From: Bos javanicus
Taxonomy: Eukaryota > Chordata > Mammalia > Artiodactyla > Bovidae
Direction: 5' to 3'
DNA: 64,000 nt
NCBI RefSeq assembly: GCF_032452875.1
Contig: NC_083897.1
Span: forward strand, 13,560,854-13,624,853
The notes beneath the pieces were generated by a model that did no database searches, was not told where the DNA came from, and saw only the letters and a program-made list of their open reading frames with translations. Below are positions 22,670 to 34,848 of the stretch, piece after piece; the first letter of the stretch is position 1, and each line of letters opens with the position of its first letter. A program made the position numbers and the translations under genes.

Positions 22670-22945
22670 CTTTTTTTAAGATTAACTTATTTATGGCTGC
22701 ACTGGGTGTTGATTGCTGCGTATGGGGTTTCTCTCGCTGTGGTGAGCAGGGGCTGCCCTTCATTGCAGTGTGCAGGCTCTTCTTGGTACAGAGAGCGTGG
22801 GCTCCAGGCATGCAGGCTCAGTAGTTGTGGCACATGGGCTTGGTTGTTCCATGGCATATGGGATCTTCCCAGACCAGAGGTCAAACCTGTGTCCCCTGCA
22901 CTGGCAGGTGGATTCTTAACTCCTGAACCACCAAGAAGTGCTATT
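22670..22945 (-). mobile_element. CHR-1-type SINE
   Basis: Antisense full-length unit: ttatttatggctgcactgg, gtgagcaggggctgccc, agagcgtgggctccaggc, ggtcaaacctgtgtcccc. Confidence 0.85.
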
Positions 22946-22979
22946 CGCACTTCTAACACTACACTCGTACTGTCTTGAA

Positions 22980-23195
22980 TCAAATTAGGAAGCAGTGAAG
23001 CATAGTGGTTAAGCTTCTGGGTTCTGAAATAACGCCACTGTCCCTAAATAGGTAACTTAGAGCAAATTATTTAAGCTTTCTGAATTTTAGGTTCCTCATC
23101 TGAAAAAAAGGGGGGGGGGCTTAGCTCCCTGGAAAATTGAAAGGATTAAACCCAACAATACCTAGGAAGTACTTGGTACACTGCTTGACTCTTCT
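22980..23195 (+). mobile_element. MIR SINE
   Basis: Sense: gaagcatagtggttaagc, gagcaaattatttaagc, ggttcctcatctgaaa, then a G9 run replacing the usual atggg. Confidence 0.7.
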
Positions 23196-23199
23196 AGTA

Positions 23200-23360
23200 A
23201 GGCAAGCATTATATAAATTTTATATATTCTCATAGGTATTTGTTTATATCTTAACAACAGTATGAGACAGTAAGGCTATGTCTTACTCATTTTTGTGTTC
23301 TTATCAGCAGTGCTAATGCCCAAAGCAAATACTCAATAAATATTCATTGAACGCGGGAAG
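23200..23360 (+). mobile_element. L2 3'-end fragment
   Basis: Ends caaatactcaataaatattc followed by attgaac, matching the L2 3' terminus. Confidence 0.55.
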
Positions 23361-23367
23361 GAACTGT

Positions 23368-23458
23368 ATGTGTGTTAGTCACTCAGTCGTGTCTGACTCT
23401 TTGCAACCCCATGGACTGTAGCCCATCAGGCTCCTTTGTCCATGGGATTCTCCAGGCA
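23368..23458 (-). mobile_element. Bov-tA SINE, truncated
   Basis: Only the body half remains (gttagtcactcagtcgtg to gggattctccaggca). The tRNA part is missing. Confidence 0.9.
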
Positions 23459-23734
23459 GTACAGTCATGTTAATAATCAATCTGAGTTTATGATAAATAT
23501 CAGGTATCCTTATTTGGGCAAAGTCATTACAGCCTGTCCAACAGGTTCTGAGATGGGTCAACAGCAAGAGTTAGCAGAAATAACACAAAGATGTGAACTC
23601 CCCCCACCCCCAATTGGTAGTGGCTATTTTAACAGGAGTAATATAAAAAGTGGAGTGACAAGTACACATCCGGAGAGTGATAAGCCTAGCCAGTACTCAG
23701 AGAAATCTCCCTAACAGAAAGAGTCCCAACCCCC

Positions 23735-23850
23735 TCATTATGCAGATAGAGAAACTGAGGTCCAGAAAGGAATAGTGACTTGCCCAGGGTTACACAGAAA
23801 GCGGGCGGCAAAGTTGGGACGGAGACCTAGATCTCATTGACTCCTGTCTC
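23735..23850 (-). mobile_element. MIR SINE
   Basis: Antisense: gcagatagagaaactgagg, tgacttgcccagggtt, acacagaaagcgggc. Confidence 0.7.
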
Positions 23851-23859
23851 TTGCTTTTC

Positions 23860-25858
23860 CCTCGGTGCCTTCCCTGAATACAGCTGTCACTCACTCACTG
23901 GCTGAGCAGTGCCCCGGCTGACTGTGAAGCCACTCAGAACGGCTGTGGTTAGTCACGGACTCTCATTCACAGTCAGGCCTTCTGGAGCACATCATAATAA
24001 TGAATCTTCCCAATATCACTCATCCAATTTGTTCCCTAAGACGTAAGCTAAATTAATGATCAGAGAAGTTCAGTAGCAGCAACCTTGGTGAAAAGTCTGT
24101 AAGAAGAGCCTCAAAGCTTCCGCTGTCTCTGTAGCTACTTAACAGGAACTTGAAAAACAGCAGAAAAGGCCAGCTGCTGGTTGATGCCTCACTAACTAGC
24201 TCCTTGACAAATGATCTTTGCTTGGCTCAGCACCAGCAGAGAACATGAATTTTCACTGTCTCATTACTAAGTATTTGTCTTTCCAATTATATTGGCTAGA
24301 ATTGAGTTTTCTAACTCATCTATATGCCCCAGAGCAACTAACACAATGTTTGCCATACAGTAGAAACTTAATACATCTTCAGGGATTAACTTTCCCACTT
24401 TGAGTGTGAAACCATGATGTTAATTACATGGAAACTAGCCTGAAACTTACTCTATAAATCAAAAGATCCTAATGACCAATTGGGGGAAAAAAGCCAGTTG
24501 TTGGGATTTTGGGACATTGCCAGGATTTCTTCTTCAGCTAGCTGTATGATTCTCCCCTCACCTTGGTATCCAATCCCTCCCAGTCTTTATCATCAACTGG
24601 ATCCTAACCCTGGCAACAGATTAAATGTCTTGCCTCTCACACTTGCCCTTGCCCCAAGCATGCAGCGTCAAATACTAAACATTATAAGTTATCACTTTTG
24701 CAAAACTTGGAGAAGTAGCCATTTTGCAGCATAACCACACTACCTCTATTAACATCCCTGGCTTTAATTCCATAACTCAGTCCCCTTGCGTGCTAAATCC
24801 TTTCACAGGGCATGTTTCTGCCAGTTGCAAATGGGTTCCAAATGTCCCAGAAATGTTCATTCAACGTTTACATTTCTTCCAACTTCTTTGCAAACAACAT
24901 ACATTCCCAGTTTCTCTTATATATTTAACAGATCAAGGGTTCCCTCACAGATACGCCTCACATGACACAACTATGTTTCTGAAAGGTATTATGGCAATGG
25001 AATTCAGATCATTGGCAATATATCAAATATTTTCAACGGACTGACTGCTCACTAGCAGGATCCAGTCCCAAGCGGGAGCCTCCAAGAAGGTAAAGAACTG
25101 CTCTTCCACCCCCACCGCCACCGCAGCCCCACAGAGTTGCCCCTTTTCCCTGCATCCTGCCCATTCCTTCTGATCCTTCAGCCTCGCCCAGAGCCACGCA
25201 GGTCCCCGTTCCTCCCGCTGGTCTTTCAGAGCAGTTTCATTTCCTCTGCACATCCTCTATGACGTCTCCCAGGAGCCTCCATCCTTCCTCTCCTCCAGGA
25301 TCTATAAATACACTGGTCTCCCGAGGGGGGCCTATGAATTCCTTCCTCAAGCAGCAAGGCCCTGTGAACTAGGATGGCCACTCCCAAATGAGCAGGTTTA
25401 TCTCCAAGGTCCAGTGGGCCATTGAACCTTTCTTCTTCTTGCTTTGCTGGCTAATCTTAACCAGACTTACATAAGGTGGGGTATTATACCACCTCAAATC
25501 TGGTACCTTTGTGTGCTGAGACAGAGCAAAGATGGATGGGAACTAGGTGTTAAGTCTATGACCAGTTTGGCTGTGTGCTTAGAGCTCTGAAATAATGAGG
25601 CTAAGCTAGCAAGATAATCTCGGTCAGCTTTGCTCCATCCCAGATGCGAGTTTCTACCCCTATGGTGATCAGAGGTGTCATCGTCACCGCATGGGTCTTA
25701 ACCCAGATCACAGACTGAGAGCCTCTTGATGTCTCACTTCGTCGTCCATACATTTCTGGAACACAGAAAGAGAGAGCCCAGTAATGTATTAACTTTAAAA
25801 AGGTAACATTTGGGGGGAAAAAAATAAAGGTAGCCATTTTACAGCAAAATCTCACATA
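23860..25858. other. Two-kilobase block with no recognised repeat
   Basis: No SINE, LINE or LTR seen across 2 kb, unusual for this interval. Contains TAAT-rich words near 23990-24065 (ctaaattaatgatcag). No exon-like frame longer than about 106 codons. Candidate for conserved regulatory DNA, unproven. Confidence 0.45.
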
Positions 25859-26440
25859 TTAGTTTCTGAAGGTGGCTGTAACAAATTACCACAAACTGGG
25901 TGGCTTAAAACAGCAAAAACTTATTCTATTCCAGCTCTGGAGGCTTGAAGTCTGAAATCAAGAAGGTTCTAGGTGAGATTCCTTCCTTGCTTCTTTCAAC
26001 TTGTGATGACTCCAGGCATCCCTTGGTTTGGGGCTGCAACATCTTCACATGGCCTTCTGTGTGTCTGTGTAACCTCCTTCAGCCTCTCTCTTTTCTAAAA
26101 TATTTATGTATTTGGCTGCTCCAGGTCTTACTTGCAGCATGCAGGATCCTCAGTCTTTGTTTTGGCACATGGGATCTTTAGCTGTGGCATGTGGGATCTA
26201 GTTCCCTGACCAGGGATGGAACCTGGGCCCCCTGCATTGGGAGCTCAGAGGTTTAGCCACTGGACCACCAGGGAAGTCCCTGCTTCTCTCTCATAAGGAC
26301 ACTTACCATTGGATTTAGTGCCCACCTGCATGTTGCAGGCTGACCTCTTCTTGGAATCCATAACTTAGTTACATCTGCAAAGACCTTTATCCAAATAAGG
26401 TTACATTCACAGTTTCTAGGGGTTTAGAGATGCACATATC
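25859..26440 (-). mobile_element. MLT1-type MaLR LTR, split by a SINE
   Basis: Antisense LTR: tggctgtaacaaattacc, caaactgggtggcttaaaa, then after the SINE tcataaggacacttacc, ttagttacatctgcaaag, ccaaataaggttacattc. Solo LTR of an endogenous retrovirus-like element with no internal genes. Confidence 0.8.
26090..26281 (-). mobile_element. CHR-1-type SINE inside the MLT1 LTR
   Basis: Antisense: tatttatgtatttggctgc, ccctgaccagggatgg, ccactggaccaccagg, gaagtccc. Internally deleted. Confidence 0.85.
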
Positions 26441-26459
26441 TTTTGCGCACTCCCATTCA

Positions 26460-27115
26460 ACCCACTGCACCCCACTACCTCCGCTCGTATCCCTAGCATG
26501 CTGGAATCGTAAGAGCATGAACTTTCTGTCCATGTTGCTTCCCAATATCTCTCAAGTCTGTATACTTCTCTATGTTTCTGTGCCCCATTCTCTTTTAAGC
26601 CCCATCAGTCCTTGCACATCATTCTCCAAACCAACCAGAATAATTAGGCTGGCCTGCTCAGCTTGCCAGTCTTCTGTGGTTCCCAGTGGCTCTGAGGGTT
26701 GAGACCCAACTCTTGGCCATGGCCTACAAGGTGCCAGCCACCTGTCTTGCCTCTCTCCCTCTTTCTATCTGCAGTGCCATGTCCTTTCCTCTTGGAGAAC
26801 TCTCTACTCCACCCCACCTTCTCCTGGCTAACACCTATCAAGCATCAGCTCAGCTCTAAGGTCAAATACCGCTTCCTTAAGCGATGCTTGCCTTAGCCTC
26901 CAGACCAGCTGAGAAATCATCATATCTCTCATAGTTTACAATTAGATTTGCATTGTATCAATAACTCTCCTCACCTACCTTCCCCGCCAACCCCAATTTA
27001 TTGAGCTCCACGAGGGCCTGTGGCTGTCTGGTTTCATCACTGTCCTCAGAACCTAACCGGTGTCCAACACATAGTAGGTGTTCAGCCATTATTTGAACGA
27101 ATATATGAATTAATT
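26460..27115 (+). mobile_element. L2 LINE 3' region
   Basis: Sense L2 order: ggcctacaaggtgccagcc, atcagctcagctctaagg, tattgagctccacgagggc, cacatagtaggtgttcagc. No coding capacity. Confidence 0.75.
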
Positions 27116-27119
27116 AATT

Positions 27120-27245
27120 CATCCAAACATCTGTGTTCTCGTCGCTTGTGTTCCTCTCCTAAAAACGAGAGAAACAATGCCTATCTCACAGGGTTGAATG
27201 ATGAGAAAAATGAGATCATGGAGGGAAAGGGGCTCTATAAATCAT
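27120..27245 (+). mobile_element. MIR SINE fragment
   Basis: Sense 3' half: cctatctcacagggttg, aatgatgagaaaaatgag, ggggctctata. Confidence 0.6.
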
Positions 27246-27249
27246 GAGA

Positions 27250-28365
27250 TGCCTTACTCATTTAAGGAATCGTGATAACATTGACCAATGTCATCAGCTT
27301 TTTGGAAGCCAGGGAGGCGCCCTGCCCAGGGTCTGGGGCAGCAGGAGATTCGAGGGTGGAAGCAAGAAAGGACCCTTTAGAAGAAGAGTTTCTGTAGGAG
27401 TTCTGCTGGGTAGGATAAGATTACATGGACACTCCATTCCCCTGCTTCAGACTTGCAGCTCCTAACTTATCATCCTCTGGGATCAAAAGAAAATGCCACT
27501 CTCCTCAGGTGTAAAGATTGCCCTGAGTCACCCTGGGCATCGAGGGTTTTAATCGTCTTCCTTTAAAGCATCTGCTCCAGCTGCGGGCTGAGGGGAGGGT
27601 GACAGCCAATCAGGCTGGGTCCATCTCCGCTCGTGCTTTCCACGAGGTGATCCATCAACCTTGGCACTGGCTTCAGGCGCTGCCCAGCTGACAAATGACT
27701 TTGAAGCGTGCCTCTGGGCTTTTCATTCTTTCCCTTCCTTGCCTTCTTGGCTTTCACTGCCAACAGGTGGGGAGGGGATCACCTCCTTCCTCCTGCTCCT
27801 CTGGCACGTCCATCTAGAAGGCATCCCTGGAGGCCTGACATTCCAGTTCTTCAGTGTCTTGCATTTGATTTCCCCAGACCCTGTCAAGTCATAATCTCCT
27901 TTCCTGCAGGGAAGGGACACTTCCACCTCTTCCTCCATATCCTCTCAGCTCCTTGCATTTGGGTCAAGAGACCTAAAAAGGCCATTTCTCATTTCCACCT
28001 TGTCTTCCATTGTTTTTTCCCCTGGGATGTCTATGCATTCATGGTCCTGAGATGCCTCATTGGTCTGGAATGTCCATGACGAGCCGATCCTCTGAATCAT
28101 AGACTTAAAGAAGTTGGAAAGAGCAGAGCTCATTAGGCTGTCGTTTCCCCAGTTTCCTCCTCTGACCTGGACGTTTTCCCACTGCCTGGAGGGTGTGCTT
28201 CCCTACTGCGTTGTTCAACTGGGCTTTGGGGCTCTGTCTACACAGTCCCAGAAAGTAAAGAACAAGGCCTGTTTCTGAATAATTCAAACAAAATCTTGTT
28301 TAATCTCAATGATTTGGGCATCCTATTACAAAGCACCATTGCGGTGCAAGGCTTTGGGATAATCC
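27250..28365. other. Intergenic, mostly unrecognised
   Basis: 27340-27430 faintly resembles antisense L2. The rest is pyrimidine-rich unique DNA without gene signature. Confidence 0.4.
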
Positions 28366-28437
28366 CCTCTAATAGCTATCACAGAATCAGAGCTGGAAAG
28401 GACCTGGCAATTCATCTGTTCAAAAAACCTGCTTCTG
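28366..28437 (-). mobile_element. MIR3 remnant
   Basis: Antisense: cacagaatcagagctgg, aaaggacctggcaattc. It is cut by the next SINE. Confidence 0.6.
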
Positions 28438-28640
28438 GGACTTCCCTGGTGGTCCCGTGGCTAAGACTCCAAGCTCCCAATGCAGGGGGCCTGGGTTCGA
28501 TCCCTGGTCAGGGAACTAGATCCAACATGCCGCAACTATAAGTTCGCATGCCGCAGCTAAAAATCTCACAAGGAAGATCAAAGATCTCGCCTGCTGCAAC
28601 TAAGACCCAGCATGGGCAAATAAAAAAGTAAACAAACCTG
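28438..28640 (+). mobile_element. CHR-type SINE with long tail
   Basis: Sense: gggacttccctggtggtcc, gttcgatccctggtcagg, with the longer 3' module (ctgcaactaagacccagc). An imperfect target duplication (aacctgctt / aacctgctc) flanks it. Confidence 0.88.
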
Positions 28641-29349
28641 CTCCTTTTTAAATTTTGTATTATAGTTTTACTTGAGAAATAATCAACATAAAGTAACCTT
28701 CACATTTGCCTGCTGTACAAAAAGTGTACAATTTGCCAAGTTTTGACATATGTGTATCTCCATGAAGCCATCACCACCATCACATTTCCATCACTCCCTA
28801 AAGTTTCCTTCTGCCCTGTTGTAATCCTTTACTTCATCCCCTCTGCAGTCCCCCATCCCCAGGCAACCACTGATCTTCTTTCTGTTACTGTATAGTTTGC
28901 ATTTTCAGAATTTTATATAAATGGAATAGCACAGTATGCATTTTGGGGGCTGGTTTCTTTCCCTCGGCAGAATTATTTTGAGATTCCTTTATGTTGTCTG
29001 TATTAATAGTGTCATATGCATCAGTTAGTTGTTTCTGCTTTTTGACTGTTGTGATAAATGCTTCTATGAGCACTCATGTACTCATTTTTGTATGTATGTG
29101 TATCTTCAGCTCTCTTAGGTATGTGCCTATGAGCTTTTACCTTCATATGGTAACTATATTTAACCTTTTGAGGAACTACCAAACTATTTTCCAATGCAGT
29201 TGTCCCATTTTACAATCCCACCAGCAAGGCATGAGGTTCCTATTTTTACTCATCTTACCATCTTATTGTTCTGCTTTTTTTTAATTCAAGCCATCCTAGC
29301 AATGTAAACTGATATCTCACTGTGGTTTTGATTTGATTTTCCTAATGAC

Positions 29350-30083
29350 CACTGATGAAAGTGAAAGAGGAGAGTGAAAAAGTTGGCTTAAAGCTCAACA
29401 TTCAGAAAACGAAGATCATGGCATCTGGTCCCATCACTTCATGGGAAATAGATGGGGAAACAGTGGAAACAGTGGCAGACTTTATTTTTGGGGGCTCCAA
29501 AATCACTGCAGATGGTGATTGCAGCCATGAAATTAAAAGACACTTACTCCTTGGAAGGAAAGTTATGACCAACCTAGATAGTATATTAAAAATCAGAGAC
29601 ATTACTTTGCCAACAAAGGTCCATCTAGTCAAGGCTATGGTTTTTCTGGTAGTCATGTATGGATGTGAGAGTTGGACTGTGAAGAAAGCTGAGCACCGAA
29701 GAATTGATGCTTTTGAACTGTGGTGTTGGAGAAGACTCTGAGAGTCCCATGGACTGCAAGGAGATCCAACTAGTCCATCCTAAAGGAGATCAGTCCTGGG
29801 TGTTCTTTGGAAGGAATGATGCTAAAGCTGAAACTCCAGTACTTTGGCCACCTCATGCAAAGAGTTGACTCATTGGACAAGACTCTGATGCTGGGAGGGA
29901 TTGGGGGCAGGAAGAAAAGGAGACAACAGAGGATGAGATGGCTGTATGGCATCACCAACTTGATGGACGTGGGTTTGGGTAAACTCCGGGAGTTGGTGAT
30001 GGACAGAGAGGCCTGGAGTGCTGCGATTCATGGGGTCACAAAGAGTCAGACACGACTGAGCGACTGAACTGAACTGAACTGAA
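29350..30083 (+). mobile_element. BovB (RTE) LINE 3' end, plus strand
   Basis: Encodes the C-terminal end of the BovB ORF2 (KLNIQKTKIMASGP, then YGCESWTVKKAEHRR). A one-base loss near 29740 turns the expected actcttgagag into actctgagag and stops the frame. It ends in repeated gaact units, the BovB 3' tail. It lies opposite to the L1 host and to the other BovB copies. Confidence 0.93.
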
Positions 30084-30160
30084 TGACTAATAATGTTTCA
30101 TGTGTAACCATTTAGAGATTTCTTTGGAGAAGTGTCTGTTTAGATCTTTTACTACTGTTT

Positions 30161-30437
30161 TTTCATGTATTTATTTATTTATTATTTTATTTGGCTGCAT
30201 CGGGTCTCAGTTGTAGCAGACAGGATCTTCGTTGCATCATGTGAGATCCTTTCATGGCCATGCACGGAGTCTCTAGTTGTGTCTCACAGGGTCCAGAGGT
30301 TGCTGGCTTCAGTAGCTGTGACACGTGGGTTTAGTTGATCCTTGGCATATGTGATCTTTGTTCTCCCACCAGGGATCAAACCCAGGCCACCTGCATTGCA
30401 TGGCAGATTCTCAACCACTGTACCATCAGCGAAGTCC
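30161..30437 (-). mobile_element. CHR-1-type SINE
   Basis: Antisense: tatttggctgcatcggg, agtctctagttgtgtctc, ccagggatcaaacccagg, accatcagcgaagtccc. Confidence 0.82.
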
Positions 30438-30925
30438 CTTTTGCCCAGTCTTTACTTGAGTTTTTATCTTTTTATTGTTGAGTTGTAAGAATTCTTTTAT
30501 ATTGTGGGATACTAGACCTTTATCAAATGTATGATTTGCAAATATTTTCTCCCATTCTGTGCACTTTTTCACTTTCTTCATAGTGTCCTTTGATGCACAA
30601 AAGTTTTTAATGTTGATTAAACCCAATGTGTCTATATTTTGTTTGGTTGCTTTTGCTTGTGGTGTCATATCTAAAAAACAGTTGCCTAATCCAAGGGCAT
30701 ACGGATTTACAGCTATGTTTTCTTCTAAGAATTTTACAGTTTCACCTCTCTTACATTTAGGCCTAGGATCTATTTTGAGTTAACTTTTATGTATGGTGCT
30801 AGGAAGGAGACCAACTTCATTCTTTTGCATGTGGATATCCATTTGTTCCAGCAACATTTGTTGAAAAGGCTATTTTTTCCCCATTGAATTGTAAACAGCA
30901 TTGTTTGAAAACTTCAGTTTCTGGA

Positions 30926-31010
30926 ACTTCCTTGGCAGTCCAGTGGTTCAGACTCCACCTTCCAATGGGTTCAATCCCTGGTCCCACATGCTGTGGGCTG
31001 CAGCCAAGAC
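30926..31010 (+). mobile_element. CHR-type SINE, shortened
   Basis: Sense: ggaacttccttggcagtcc, agtggttcagactcc, caatccctggtcccacatg. It runs directly into a bovine L1 3' end. Confidence 0.8.
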
Positions 31011-31120
31011 CTGTGGTGGATTCATTTTGATATTTGGCAAAACTAATACAATTATGTAAAGTTTAAAAATAAAATAAAATTTAAAAAAATAAAAATAAAA
31101 ACAGGAAAAAAAAAAAAAAC
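31009..31120 (+). mobile_element. Bovine L1 (L1_BT-type) 3' terminus with A tail
   Basis: About 75 bases of the young bovine L1 3' end (cctgtggtggattc, ttgatatttggcaaaac, aagtttaaaaataaaat) plus an A-rich tail. It abuts the SINE with no gap. Confidence 0.75.
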
Positions 31121-32420
31121 CCTTCAATTTCCAGTTATTTTTGTTGCTAGTATATAGAAATAAAAAGTGATCTAGTATTCTGAAACCTTGCTAACATCAC
31201 TTCATAGTTCTAGTAGCTTTCTTGTAGATCTCAGTAGATTTTCTACATAGATGATCATGTTATCCTCAAATAAAGTTTTACGTCTTCCTTTCTTATTTAG
31301 ATGCTTTTTGTTTCATTTTCTTAACAATTTGCATTGGCTAGAACTTCCAGTAAAATGTTGAATAAGGGCAGACATCCTTGTCTTGCTCCTGATCTTAGAG
31401 GGAAAGAATTTGGTAGTTGACCATTAAATGTTATGTTAACTGTAGGTTTTTTATAATACCCTTCATCAAGTTGAGGAAGTTTCCTTCTATTTCTAGCTTG
31501 CTGAGAGTTTTCCTTAGGAATAGATGTTGGATTTTGTCAAATTCTTTTTCTCCATCTATTGAAATAATCATATGCTTAGAGTTTTTTTGTTCATCAATAT
31601 GGTGAATTACAACTGCTTGATTTTCAAATGGTAAACCAAATTTGCCTTGCTGGCAAAAACCACACTTGATGTGGCTATATTCTTTTTATATATTTAGTTA
31701 CATTGATTTGTTAAATTTTACATCTGTATTTATGAGAGATATTGGTCTGTAGTTTTCTTGTTATGTCTTTTTCTGGTTTTGTTATTGTGGTAATGCTAAT
31801 AATAAACACAAATAGAATTAATGGGGAACTATGTTTTCCTTTTCAACTTTCTGGAAGACTTTGTATAGAATTGGTATTACTTCTTTAAATGTTTTATAAA
31901 ATTCATTAGTGAAGCCATTTGGCCAAGAAGATGTCTTTGTAGCATGTGTTTAACTATAAACTCACTTTCCCTAATGGAGGGCTATTCACAGTACCCATTT
32001 CCTCTTGGGTGAGCTTTTGTGTTTTCCAAGAGACCTGTCCATTTCATCTAAGTTGTCAAATTTATTGTTTATAATACTCCCTTAGTATCCTTTTAATATC
32101 TGTAGAATCAGTAGTTATATCACCTCTGTCATTCCTCATATTGGCAATTTGTGTCTTCTTTCTTCTTTTTCTGATCAGTCTGGCTAGAGATTAACAATTT
32201 TATTGATCTTCTCAAAGCTTTTGGTTTCATTTATCTTCTCTATTGTTTATTTCTTTTCTATTTCCTCAGTTTCTATTCTGATCTTTATTATTTCCTTTTG
32301 TCTACTTACTTTGGGTTTAATTTGTTCATCTTTCTCTAGATTTTTATTATGGAAGCTGAAAATCATTGATTTGAGACCTTTCTTCTTTTCTACTATAGAC
32401 ATTTAGTGGCATCTCACAAA

Positions 32421-33460
32421 TTATGTTCAGTTCAGTTCAGTTCAGTTGCTCAGTCGTGTCCGACTCTTTGCGACCCCATGAATCACAGCACACCAGGCCT
32501 CCCTGTCCATTACCAACTCCCGGAGTTCACTCAGACTCACGTCCATCGAGTCAGTGATGCCATACAGCCATCTCATCCTCTGTCATCACCTTCTCCTCCT
32601 GCCCTCAATCCCTCCCAGCATCAGAGTCTTTTCCAATGAGTCACCTCTTCGCATGAGGTGGCCAAAGTACTGGAGTTTCAGCTTTAGCATCATTCCTTCC
32701 AAAGAAATCCCACGGCTGATCTCCTTCAGAATGGACTGGTTGGATCTCCTTGCAGTCCAAGGGACTCTTAAGAGTCTTCTCCAACACCACAGTTCAAAAG
32801 CATCAATTCTTCAGTGCTCAGCCTTCTTCACAGTCCAACTCTCACATCCATACATGACCACTGGAAAAACCATAGCCTTGACTAGATGGACCTTTGTTGG
32901 CAAAGTAATGTCTCTGCTTTTTAATATGCTATCTAGGTTGTTCATAACTTTCCTTCCAAGGAGTAAACGTCTTTTAATTTCATGGCTGCAATCACCATCT
33001 GCAGTGATTTTGGAGCCCCCCAAAATAAAGTCTGCCACTGTTTCCACTGTTTCCCCATCTATTTCCCATGAAATGATGGGACCGGATGCCATGATTTTCG
33101 TTTTCTGAATGTTGAGCTTTAAGCCAACTTTTTCACTCTCCTCTTTCACTTTCATCAAGAGGCTTTTTAGTTCCTCTTCACTTTCTGCCATAAGGGTGGT
33201 GTCATCTGCATATCTGAGGTTATTGATATTTCTCCCGGCAATCTTGATTCCAGCTTGTGTTTCTTCCAGTCCAGCATTTCTCATGATGTACTCTGCATAT
33301 AAGTTAAATAAGCAGGATGACAGTATACAGCCTTGACGTACTCCTTTTCCTATTTGGAACCAGTCTGTTGTTCCATGTCCAGTTCTAACTGTTGCTTCCT
33401 GACCTGCATACAGATTTCTCAAGAGGCAGGTCAAGTGGTCTGGTATTCCCATCTCTTTCA
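32421..33460 (-). mobile_element. BovB (RTE) LINE 3' part with open reverse-transcriptase frame
   Basis: The minus-strand copy carries an open frame of about 220 codons (32811-33479, whose first residues lie in flanking L1). It covers the C-terminal part of the RT: GKGVRQGC, then the catalytic YADD, then IQKTKIMASG and YGCESW. 5' truncated, so it cannot encode a complete protein. The 3' end is a run of ttcag units at 32425. Confidence 0.93.
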
Positions 33461-34153
33461 TGTTTTCATTTTTATCCATTTCATAATAGTGTCTACATTT
33501 TTATTTCTTCTTTGCCTTGTGGATTATTTAGAAGTTTGTGATTTAGTTTTCAGATATTTGGGAAATTTCCAGAGATTTTTCTGTTATTGGTTTCTAATTT
33601 AAATTCATTGTAGTCAGAGAATATACTTTGTATGACTTAATTATTTTGAATTTTTGAGACTTGTGGCCCAGAATATTATCTATCTAGCTTGGTAAATGTA
33701 CTGTATGCTCTTGAAAAGAGTATGTATTCTGCTGTTGTTTCATGAAATGTTCTATAAGTGTCAATTAGATCAAGTTGGATGATGGTGTTATACTTATCTT
33801 CTAGATCCTTGCTGTTGATTTCCTGCCTACTTATTCTATTAACAAAAGATGAGAGGTGAAATTTTCTACTGTAACTTTGAACTTTTCTGTTTCAACCTGT
33901 AGTTCTGTCGGCTTTTGCATCATGTATTTTGAAGTTCTGTTATGTGGTGCATAAATGCTTAGGATTGTCATGGCCTCTTAATGGATTGATCCACTTATCA
34001 CTATGAAATGACCTTTATCTCTGATATTAAGTTTTGCTTAATATCATTTAATATTGCTGTTCCAAATTTCTTTTGATTAGTGTTACCATGGTATATCATT
34101 TTCCCATACTTTAACTTTTTTAACCTATTTTAAACTTTATAGCTAAAATGCTT

Positions 34154-34843
34154 TACAGACAGCCCCTGACTTACAGTGGTTTAACTTGTAATGTTCGACC
34201 TTATGATGGTGTAAAGCAATACATATTCAACAGAAACCATAATTCAAATTTTGATTTTTGATTTTTTTTCCCTAGGCTAGCAACATATGGTACCATACTC
34301 TCTTGTGGTGCTGGATGGTGGCACCGAGTCACAGCTCCCAGTCAGCCAAGTGATCATGAGGGTAAATAATCAATACACTTAGAACTATTCTGTATCCAGA
34401 CAACTATTCTGTTTGTAACTTTCAGTATTCAATGAACTACATGAGATATATAACACTTTTTTATTGATATAAAATAGACTTTGTGTTAGATCACTTTTGC
34501 CCAACTGTAGGCTAATGTAAGTGTTCAGACCATGTTTAAGGTAGGTTTGCCTAAGCCATGATGTTCAGTGTTGTTGTTGTTCAGTCACTAAGTCATGTCC
34601 AACTCTTTGCCACACCATGGGCTGTGGCACACCAGTCTCGCCTATCCTTCACTCTCTCCTGGAGTTTGCTCAAACTCACATCCATTGAGTCAGTGATGCT
34701 ATCTAGCCATCTCATCCTCTGCCACCCTCTTCTTTTACTTTCAATCTTTCCCAGCATCAATAAGTTAGGTGTATTAAATGAATTTTCAACTTATGATTGG
34801 TTTGTTGGAACATAACCCCAAAGTGAGTAGAGGAAGATCTGTA
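34154..34843 (+). mobile_element. Tigger/MER-type DNA transposon remnant, split by BovB sequence
   Basis: The left end tacagacagcccctgac and right end gaggaagatctgta are imperfect inverted repeats. The interior (gtgttagatcacttttgc, ccaactgtaggctaatg) matches a common mammalian DNA transposon. No transposase. The exact subfamily is not resolved. Confidence 0.55.
34568..34762 (-). mobile_element. Short BovB 3' end in the DNA transposon
   Basis: Antisense BovB 3' end: gttgttgttcagtcac, catgtccaactctttg, actcacatccattgagtc. More diverged than the other BovB copies. Confidence 0.8.
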
Positions 34844-34848
34844 CTTGT

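Noticed and set aside
25859..26440. Possible retroviral genes near the LTR-like sequences
   Set aside because: Only solo MaLR-type LTR pieces are seen here and at 38255, 51641, 53275 and 56680. No internal viral coding sequence is present.
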